In this document: one piece after another, positions 56,424 to 64,000 of the stretch | Position numbering within the stretch: position 1 is the stretch's first letter | How the letters are laid out: the number at the start of each line of letters is the position of its first letter | Source: Reticulitermes speratus | Lineage: Eukaryota > Arthropoda > Insecta > Blattodea > Rhinotermitidae | Reading direction: 5' to 3' | Length of the DNA: 64,000 nucleotides | Assembly: GCA_021186555.1 (NCBI GenBank) | Contig: JAJKFL010000042.1 | Span: 21,265,521 to 21,329,520 of the forward strand | Program-made: the position numbers and the translations under genes | Notes under the pieces: generated by a model | What the model was told of the DNA's origin: nothing | Database searches by the model: none | Seen by the model: the letters and a program-made list of their open reading frames with translations, nothing else

Positions 56424-56582
56424 TAAAGACTTAAGACTTCTGGGATGTGACGCTACGTCGCTGGGCGCAAGCTCCCTACGTTTCAAATGATCACAGTGCC
56501 TCCATCATCAGGGTAAGAAGTCCAAGAAGGGTGCGCGCGCGGGACAATGGGCTGTGTTACACAGCGTCACATCCCAGGACAC
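56424..56582. repeat. Foldback element F (diverged arms)
   Basis: 'ttctgggatgtgacgct' (56,438-56,454) and 'agcgtcacatcccagg' (56,562-56,577) are matching outer ends. The interior contains 'ccctacgtttcaaatgatc' and 'catcatcagggtaag'. The outer part is better conserved than the inner part, which includes a GCGCGCGC run. Confidence 0.68.
56472..56516 (-). ncRNA. Hammerhead-ribozyme-like motif, foldback F
   Basis: Minus strand: box CTGATGA (complement of 56,505-56,511) preceded by ACC, a region with poor stem II pairing, GAAA (complement of 56,481-56,484), ACGT stem III, cleavage nucleotide A, GGG. Core boxes are intact; stem I has 2 clear pairs and stem II is not convincing. Confidence 0.45.
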
Positions 56583-58149
56583 ACTATTAAGAACACTTCA
56601 AACTTTTAATAAAAAACAAAATGTAATTACTGAACTTAGAACTTCAATGCACGGTCATGTCTTTGCTGACGTACCATGTACGTTACCGTTTGCGCATAAT
56701 AAACATTTTCAACCACCGTTAACTGACAAAAATCACTTTAAATTTAAAAAGTGTTCAACAGTTATTGGCCGAAAGGGTTGCACAAGATAAACTGGCCGTC
56801 CGCCGGCCGTGTAGCTGAGACCCCAGTTGTTGGCCCATAGACCCATATATATATAACCTTGAAGCCGTTGTTGAAGTTAAATTACGTTTGAGTTTCGGAG
56901 TGATAGGCAGACTGCAGGAACAGAATGGAGGACCCCACAGACCTGTGCCAATTATGCGATGCCCACCAGTAACCTCAGGAAGCGAATCAGCTTTAGGTCA
57001 CTGTTGACCTCACGGATACACATTCAAACGTCGCCTATCTAACTAAACGACAGATGTGAAGAGGGAGAGACTGCGGGAGAAGAGACAAGAGAGGAGAAAC
57101 TAATTTTAATGGCGAACTAATTAATCGACAACACTTTCGTCCTTCTCCCTTAACCCCAGTTGGCCATTAGGTCGCTTTCTCTTCCACCCTTGCTTGCCTC
57201 ACGTTCACAATTCAATCACGCCTTCTCCCTACAACACAAGTCAACCATGCATCACTTCAAAAAAAAAACTACCGTGCCTCATCGACACGAACGACAAATT
57301 TCAATCTGGAACAGCGGAAAACAATCGCCTGGCAAACAATTGCCTTGCCTAACACTTTCCACTTATCATTTACCTTTCGTAATCGTATAGGCCTATTTAA
57401 GTTCACAACAGAATCGGAGAAAGGCGTCAGACAACTCTGTTCCTTTCAGGGCAATACTGTAATACAACGGGTATCGCTCATTTTGTAACAAACTGAGGGT
57501 AATTATAAGGGTATTAATTCAGCCCTGTATATTTACCACGTCCCTGGGTTCATTCATTCTTCCACCATACCTGACACGAAAAGTTGTACTCATACTGTAA
57601 GGAATACTGCCCTGACGACCTATATCCATCACTTGCCTGAGTTAATTTCATATTCATCCAACGATCCACTCATCATAACGGACACAAGGATTTATGATCC
57701 ATTTTAACAATACCACCTTGTAGGACCGTATTTACCACGTACCTGCCATGTATCCATCCTTCACAGTAGACCAAGAGATATACACTTTTAAGAACGACGT
57801 TTCAATAGGTGACAGCCGAGATCTGTCAGTGTGAATACATTATACTGAAGCTATAATTCTCACTGTAACCAGTCACCAGCGGGATTCAATCCGTAAAGTT
57901 TCCAAGTACAAGACGCATCTGGCATCGAGTTGCCAAGAACAATATCAAATATGGCTCCCAGGAAAAATATTAGCGATTTAAAACACAGTGGAAAGTACAT
58001 GCACTAGCGACTGCAACATTAAGAAATAGCATTTTGCCTACATAACGTATTTGTGTGTTTCCTGCAACTCTCAACACACTGCGATTATCTTCTATGTAGC
58101 ATTAACAGGCTAGTCTTTATAATGGACACGGCCTGTGTTGTCTGAGAGG
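56583..58149. other. Unannotated DNA
   Basis: No gene or repeat recognised. Confidence 0.4.
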
Positions 58150-58292
58150 TAAGAAATGAACTTTTATATACCAATCATCGAAGACCTTGCTGTACGACAC
58201 AATCTGGTTTCAGTGCCCAAAGAGGGCTCGAACACGGGTCGGCTGAGGAGCTGGCTGTTACGCAACCAGCCATCACCACCACCAGTTGTGAA
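58150..58292 (-). mobile_element. tRNA-derived SINE-like sequence
   Basis: Minus strand shows 'GATGGCTGGTTGCGTAAC' (A-box region), then CGTGTTCGAGCCCTC (B box) about 40 nt later, and a non-tRNA body ending near 58,155. Not a functional tRNA: no paired acceptor stem. Only one copy here. Confidence 0.5.
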
Positions 58293-58794
58293 ATGGTTCA
58301 AGACGTGTGCATAGGATACAACACAAAAATTATGCATTTGATCATTTCTGTAACAGCAGAATCTTATGTGGTTACACCTAGCACTATTCGCACAACGCAG
58401 ATGTTCCAAAACTTGAGCTATACAAATGGCATCTATCTGCCCTGCTCCTGTCCGCGTAAACAGTTGCACGACTTGTGCTGCAGCGTATCATACTGGGCGC
58501 AGAAGCAAGACCGCTGGTGTGAGCCGTAGCCGGTGTTTTCAACAAAAGCGCACTACACACGCCTTTCCGTCTTACGCAAGAGATGTCTCAGTTGCAAACA
58601 TTGCCACTTTATTGGTCTAGATTTAGTTTCTCAGAAGGCCTGTAAAAAAAATATATGCCCCCCCCCCCATCCCTCAGTACTTAAAGCAGGCGTTTCAACA
58701 GTAAATGTATGTTACCCAAGAAGCAGATGAGCGGAAGGTTTCTTTAAGTAAAAACTGCCACGGACAACTCAGTCGCGACAACTCAGTGAATGTA
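58293..58794. other. Unannotated DNA with poly-C
   Basis: C-run at 58,659-58,668. Overlapping short frames without domains. Confidence 0.4.
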
Positions 58795-59032
58795 GTGACT
58801 AGGCCACGTGCTGGACGTCCCAGAAATCGCGGTTCCATTCCCGACAGGGGCAAATGTTTTTCTCTTGTTCCTAGCGTCCTGTCTGCTCTGGAGCCCATCT
58901 CAATGGATACCAGGGGCCCTTTTCCCAGGGGGTACAGTGGTCAGAGCGTAACCCTGGCGACTCAGACCCATTTCGTGCCGACGTTAAGAATGAGTGGAGC
59001 TATACCCCACTCCCCACACACCTTTACTGAAA
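58795..59032 (+). mobile_element. SINE family C
   Basis: Head 'gtgactaggccacgtgctgg' and B box 'CGGTTCCATTCCCGAC' (58,839-58,854), body 'ctggagcccatctcaatggat', 'gcccttttcccagggg', and 3' part 'gagtggagctataccccactcc'. The 197-codon frame 58,705-59,298 crosses it and is considered an artefact. Confidence 0.75.
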
Positions 59033-59194
59033 CAGTTAATAAAACTAGACTGCCAATACTGCAACTGGTTTTCAGCTGGCAACAAACGTATCCTCTGCTT
59101 AACCATTTCATTAAGTATACTTTTTCTTGGTTAGGAAAATTTCGCGATTCGCGATTCATCATTGCGTACGCGATTATGAAAGTAGTACGGCTCA

Positions 59195-59595
59195 CACAAG
59201 CGAGAATACTCATACATCACGGAAAGGAAGTCCATAAACTGTATGGGGATTTTCGTAACACCAGTATTTGTTATGACGACTGTCTACTTCCTACTTAATG
59301 CAAATCATGCTTCATCCGAGTAAAATAACAGCATTCGCATTTTCTTTTTGTCCAGCACTGAACCCGTCGTTCGAAATGCTTCCACTATTCTGTATACCGT
59401 TCTTTTACACAGCACTGTTGACGCCGGAATACATTTTTCAAAACTTTCGACACTTTCTCCATGGCATATAAATGTGCTTCGCAAAAGTACCACAAATGAA
59501 CAATCTTTGCTCAACAGAAAACATTTGTCCCACTCAATGATCTTCTCTATGCGAGACACACCACACCAAAGCATAAGCGTCTCAACTTTCTCCAC
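59195..59595 (-). pseudogene. Broken IS630/Tc1-type (DDE_3) transposase, internally deleted
   Basis: The minus frame from 59,595 encodes a helix-turn-helix end RTVYRIVEAFRTTGSVLDKK (complement of about 59,350-59,410). It jumps directly to FYSDEA (59,310-59,325), the block that contains a catalytic Asp in DDE_3 transposases, then stops. In the next frame NKYWCYENPHTVYGLPF (about 59,226-59,277) follows, as in the block after SDEA in these enzymes. About 100 residues between the helix-turn-helix and SDEA are missing. No terminal repeats are visible. Confidence 0.6.
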
Positions 59596-60499
59596 AGATA
59601 AGATGACAACTCGTGGCCGAATCGCTTTGCTTCTCCCAGCTCGTTATTTCCTTATGGTGGAAAGGGAGGGGGACCGATTAAAGATACTCAGCAGGTCCGT
59701 ACATGTATAGCATATGTATCAATTAGGAGTTTTGTTGAAACTCGGTCAACGTGCCTGCTTGTAAGAAACTTTGTGAGTCAGATTATACATAAACGGACAC
59801 ATGAGACGGGGTGTTTCTGCTAGCGGCTCCGAGAAAAGATCTCTCACCGCGACGCATTAACCAGGAACTGCACTGTACATTCACAATCAAATTTCGTGAA
59901 GTGATACACAACATCCACGATGGAAGAATGTAATGAATGAAGTTTAAATTTAAACGCGGTTTGCATTAAAATAAAGCAGAACTCCATATATGCTTTCCCT
60001 GTCAAGAACGGCTTGCGCAATCTACGTGGCTGATGAGGCCTCAGCGTTCGGCGGGACCCCGAAACGGCTGGCTGTTTTTTCAGATTTTGTGTAAAAAATA
60101 TTTTTATGTACATCCTTACATCGCTCTAGCTGCACTGTAACTTCAAAACTGTGTTAGGGCCCGAAAATCTGTTTTCGCATTGGGCCAGAATATATTACAC
60201 CGGCCCTGGTCAAGAGACAGCGAGTACCTACATAACAGACCAGTCTTTCTCTGCCTATCCACTTTCAGTTTGCTGTTTAATCCACATTAAGAACGTAAGA
60301 ACTACTCAAGCATAAACCGTAAGTTATATGTAGACACATGGCAGCAGCACTAGGTACGGAACTTTTATCAGAATGACACAAAACGATGCACTGACGGTCA
60401 GCATTGCCATGGCGCGACAAGGTTTGCGTGAGGCAAGGCAACAGCCGGGTCTTGCTGCCAGACTGCGATTACGCTGCACGCGTTTTCAGAGCAAAGTAC
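59596..60499. other. Unannotated DNA
   Basis: The 89-codon minus frame 59,844-60,113 shows no domain I recognise. Confidence 0.4.
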
Positions 60500-60745
60500 A
60501 GTTCGCCCGAATAAGAGGGCCAACGCCCGAACGACACAAATCCATTATCAACAGCGAAAGTAGTTATGGCTGACTCGAGTTCTTCGCCCAAATACGAAGG
60601 CCTGAATTATACAAATTCATTATCAACAACGGAAGTGGTTACGGTCGACACGATTTCTTCGTCCGAATAAGATGGCCAACGCCTGAACTATACAAATTCA
60701 TTATCAACAGCGAACGTGGTTATGGTTGACACGAATTCTTCGCCC
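60500..60745. repeat. Three tandem units of about 80 bp
   Basis: Each unit has 'ttcgcccgaataagagggcc' + 'aacgcc', 'acaaattcattatcaacagcg' and 'gtggttatggttgacacga', starting near 60,502, 60,585 and 60,655, with about 15% difference by eye. The first unit lies in the 3' end of the frame 60,373-60,573. Confidence 0.75.
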
Positions 60746-62154
60746 CAATCGCTTTACTTCACTAGTCTATCAGACTGGTTCCTTTTGTCGCGTGAATTCA
60801 TAGATTTGAATTGTTAATGGCAATTGCAACGGAACGTACAAGACCGTAGGGAAGGGTGATCATCATTATAACTTCCCTCCCCATAAGATACGAAGTTTCG
60901 GAACGAACTTGAGATACAAACCGGAACTACAAATTAACAGTATAAATTACACATTTTAGTTATCCAGTTCGGTGCACAGTTCTGATTTGCGCAGATTCCG
61001 ACAGCGTTAAATTTGTCGGGTATAACCTTACAAGTTACGCGATGCCACCAACATTAACAAACAAAACTTGCTTCATAACGGAATTTATATTCATCGTAAT
61101 TATTTCCGTATCAGCTTCATACACCTAGCCCAAGTGGCTATTTCTTAACGTCATCACGACAGAAACACATGTGCATACTTTACAGGGCCACCCCACTGTT
61201 TCTCAGTCCACAAGACAGTGCCTTAACAAATGCCACATTTTTGGACGACATTACCCACAAAAATCCCATAAACCTATTCGTGGTACCAGTGCAGTTCCAA
61301 AATCCAAGCACAAGACCGCCCGGCCTGTTGGTATTTTGGTGGCATAAAACTGAAAAGTGTAAAGGTAGCGTGGCATCCAATGGTATATTGTTCAAACAAA
61401 GCTTCATGAAAACCCTGTAACTGTTATAAACGTTACTGCGTGGCCAGAAGCACGCGGACATGTTAATACGGCATTTAAAACCAACTTTTAAAAGAAACTC
61501 CAAAGGTCCAATTCCATTGCCGATATTCTGGCAGAATGAGAGCAGAATTCTTTCACACTTCGGCCTCTAGAGAACTGAACGACGGACAATTACCTACGAA
61601 CGACAACAGATAAACACTCAGGCCTGCATTTTTCTGAGGTGACTGTGAACGCAAATGTACGAGTATTTACATACTAAAAATACGGTATATATATACGTGA
61701 ACATATCATTTCTTAAACATTTTTATTTATGCTAAAACCGCGTAAAAAACACGGCTTCGTTAACTTTACTTCGTTAGTTAGGTGGAGTTACCTCGTAATC
61801 TGTGAAACGTCTGTTCCTTTTGTTAAGTAACCGGTTTAAGCGTCCATGACGCATGAAATTGCCTCTAGTGATTCTGAGACTGCAGTAATCGTGACCATCA
61901 AAAAAGTCTGGCACATCTCACTGACCTTAAATTAACATAATGACATCCGCTTTCAATAGCACATACGACTGTAGTCTGGCTGCACTAAAACGTAACCATT
62001 ATGTGTTTGTGTCTCTAATTTAATACTTTGGATTAAGAAAAAGATACGTTACAAAACACGATGAGAATTATTCTCCTGCCATTTGATTTAGCCAAGTCAG
62101 TGCACGTTTTGAGACTAAAACATTGCGAATCATGTCATGGCTTTTGTGTAAGCA
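60746..62154. other. Unannotated DNA
   Basis: No gene or known repeat; the frames at 61,169-61,503 (both strands) are without recognisable domain. Confidence 0.4.
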
Positions 62155-62315
62155 GGTGAAAGACATACGTATGCATTTTAGGCGCATTGGCAAAGTTGCT
62201 AAAACGACTGGCAGCTTTGTCATGTCCGTCCGTCCGTATGAAATCATACGGCTCCTGCTGGTAGGATTCTCCTCAAACTTTATACTGGGGAGTTGCACTA
62301 AAATGTGTCGAGAAG
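62155..62315 (+). repeat. Ancient interspersed repeat (same family as 840)
   Basis: 'cattttaggcgcattggcaaag', 'agctttgtcatgtccgtccg' and 'ctcctcaaactttatactgggg' match in order the complement of 840-1,012. A 'cgtatgaaatcatacg' palindrome sits after the GTCC tract. Confidence 0.5.
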
Positions 62316-62339
62316 TTCACGTTTGATTAACATCGGACA

Positions 62340-62605
62340 AAAGTAACAGCCACTTTCCGCGGAGGCCCAGGTTCCATCTCGAGTCAGTCCATGTGGGATT
62401 TGTGGTGGACAAAGTGGCACTGGGACAGGTTTTTCCTCGAGTACTTCGGTTTTCTCCTGTCAGTTTCATTCCACCGGTGCTCCATTACTTCGAAAAATGA
62501 AAAAAAGAATTGCTCATCTTTCTCTCATCTTCGTCACAAGGGTTGCACAAGAAGCCTTCAGGCTGCGGTGCTTCCGTAGCTTCTGCTGCGGGGCCTTCTA
62601 AAAAA
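62340..62605 (+). mobile_element. SINE family D, 5'-truncated
   Basis: Starts inside the head at 'ccgcggaggcccaggttcc' (B box region), then 'agtccatgtgggatttgtgg', 'gggacaggtttttcctcgag', 'ccaccggtgctccattac', 'cacaagggttgcacaag' and 'gcttctgctgcggggcc', ending in an A-run (62,599-62,606). The A box is absent. Confidence 0.85.
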
Positions 62606-63117
62606 AACCCCGGCCACTTTACATAAATACCTACAAAGATTTATGACTATTTTTGGTTAGTAACGTTACCAAGGCTGTCACAGATAGTATTAGATAACAG
62701 TGGTAAACAGCAAATTAAAGTTCACATCCAAAGTCAACGTAAGGTTTACTTGCAGTGTGACACTTGGGCTTGTTTCGTTTTGCATAAGTATTGAACTCTT
62801 GGTCACGATTTCTCACGGAACCCCTAACGATATTCTGCAAGACCCTGGTTGGGAAACGCTGTTCTAGATATGTTAATGGTCCGTCACTGAACTGCAGGAC
62901 AAAATCACAATATGCCTACACAGACAGCAACACGGCAAAGTTCAAATCGCCTACATGAATCAGGCAGTAATAAATTTAAATTACATTCACAAAGAAATTA
63001 AAAGCAGATTAAATTCGGGGAATACAAACTACATTTTAACTAAAAAATCTTTCGTCTTTCAGTCTGCTATCTAAAATCTTAGACATTAAACGTTACCAAA
63101 CTTCGCCTGCAGTTTCA
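62606..63117. other. Unannotated DNA
   Basis: No gene recognised. Confidence 0.4.
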
Positions 63118-63147
63118 TATGGCTGTAGAACATGCTCTACAGCCATA
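63118..63147. repeat. Perfect 12-bp hairpin
   Basis: TATGGCTGTAGA (63,118-63,129), loop acatgc, TCTACAGCCATA (63,136-63,147). Could be the centre of a degraded palindromic element; no longer arms are visible. Confidence 0.8.
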
Positions 63148-63855
63148 AAGGAACTGAGTTACATGCACTGACGGCGTTTTAAAACGAGGTTCTGATAATA
63201 TTTAGGCCTACGATAGACACCACAATAACATCAATTTGGGGAACACCAGATAATAAAGGGCTTCGTAATTTGTACTGTTCACCAAATACAATTAGGGTAA
63301 GTGCATCACGCAGAATGAGAAGGGCAGAAGATGCAGCGCGAATTGGTGAGGTTGAGCCATTCATACGAGTGTTATAAAACCTAAAGGGTGGGGGGAGACT
63401 CTTGGGACAATTACCAGTAGACCGGGGGATAATATTAAAAACATGTTAAGAAAAAAGGGTGTCTGGGTAAAAACTCGAAGCGAATAGATAATAAAGGCGT
63501 TTAGTGTCGGTCTCCTGTGAACGTGGTAATGAATGCGAGACTAGTAATGACCCTCTGGGTTCCACAAAACCAAGGAGTGTTTCCTGACCAGCTTACTGTC
63601 TAACAGCTTCTTAGAAGGGATTCTATTTCATCGACTTGATACAGACGAACACTGTCACTGATATAACAGCCTAAGTAATACAGTAGGCGTAAGGTAACAG
63701 CTTGCTACTTCAACAGTCCGTTGCAATAAACAACGCGTGACTAGAACAATAGCAAACTGCAACAAACGTTCAGAATTTCTCATCTCTGAGATAACTGTCG
63801 GCTCACTGTAAACTGCGCTCTCAACCTTCCAAAACGATGGCTTCTCCGTGTGATT
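63148..63855. other. Unannotated DNA
   Basis: No gene recognised. Confidence 0.4.
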
Positions 63856-63859
63856 AGAT

Positions 63860-63930
63860 ACATATACATATATATATATACATATACCTATATATACATA
63901 TACATATATATACATATACATACACCATTA
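63860..63930. repeat. (ATATAC)n-like microsatellite
   Basis: Imperfect TACATATA repeats, giving a spurious Tyr/Ile/Val frame on the minus strand (63,655-63,921). Confidence 0.9.
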
Positions 63931-64000
63931 ATCTCCATAAACATTTCTACAGACTTTTCTAGCTTATGCTCACACTGCGAGTGTTGCTGATGGTGTTCTG

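Noticed and set aside
58705..59298. 197-codon frame, the longest plus-strand frame outside the AC array
   Set aside because: Crosses a family C SINE and the complement of a transposase relic; no independent domain.
60025..60075. CTGATGA ... GAAAC at 60,030-60,065 as another hammerhead
   Set aside because: Boxes are present but no stem I partner, no UH site at the right place and no convincing stem II; likely chance.

Overview
This window looks like non-genic, repeat-rich nuclear DNA from an insect, most likely a cockroach-like (Blattodea) genome. Reading both strands I find no intact cellular gene: no convincing chain of exons, no rRNA, no functional tRNA and no operon structure. The open frames are short and are explained by chance, by simple repeats (the AC/GT array at 19.1-19.8 kb is open on both strands) or by mobile-element relics. 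The Blattodea suggestion is my recollection of the LINE C-terminal peptide, the mariner peptide and the 'gctcgacagcccc' SINE, not a database result.

The DNA is a graveyard of at least a dozen repeat families. (1) tRNA-derived SINEs in four recurring families (called A-D here): A at 1.96, 7.2, 25.0, 31.8 and 53.4 kb, with a mosaic relative at 49.85 kb; B at 9.4 and 33.5 kb; C at 6.1, 9.9, 26.1, 28.6, 32.3, 33.2, 44.2, 50.4 and 58.8 kb; D at 18.1, 29.65, 45.3 and 62.3 kb. Single tRNA-like copies lie at 37.4, 46.1 and 58.2 kb. (2) 5'-truncated LINE ends: one family at 3.3, 13.2, 16.9, 20.6 and 22.4 kb (minus) and 53.6 kb (plus), a second at 47.5 kb, and AAT-tailed ends at 37.0 and 47.8 kb. A separate ancient interspersed repeat is at 0.85, 11.6 and 62.2 kb. 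(3) DNA transposons: a TA-flanked pogo/Tigger-type element with a broken transposase (29.8-31.8 kb), a broken mariner (53.8-54.8 kb), a broken IS630/Tc1-like gene (59.2-59.6 kb), and two hAT-like MITEs of one family (18.4 and 24.5 kb). (4) Tandem arrays at 14.2, 19.1, 39.3, 51.7 and 60.5 kb plus many microsatellites.

The most interesting layer is a set of foldback (inverted-repeat) elements and solitary relics at 0.4, 3.5, 16.2, 27.5, 35.2-35.7, 43.0, 43.9-44.1, 46.4-46.7, 53.1 and 56.5 kb. Their conserved part reads as a minimal type-I hammerhead ribozyme: a CTGANGA box, a short stem II, GAAA, a 1-2 bp palindromic stem III, a UH cleavage site, and a stem I whose two sides differ between copies yet stay complementary. 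That covariation is the best evidence that they are, or were, self-cleaving RNAs. Hammerheads with this short stem III are known from Penelope-like retroelements and related small retrozyme-like repeats. Here they sit in both arms of palindromes; the youngest-looking (46,383-46,685) has 144-nt arms differing at one position, between 12-bp direct repeats.

Most elements are old and nested or abutting: the Tigger lies at the end of a SINE D and beside a SINE A, and a LINE end abuts the mariner. The window is probably intergenic or deep intronic.
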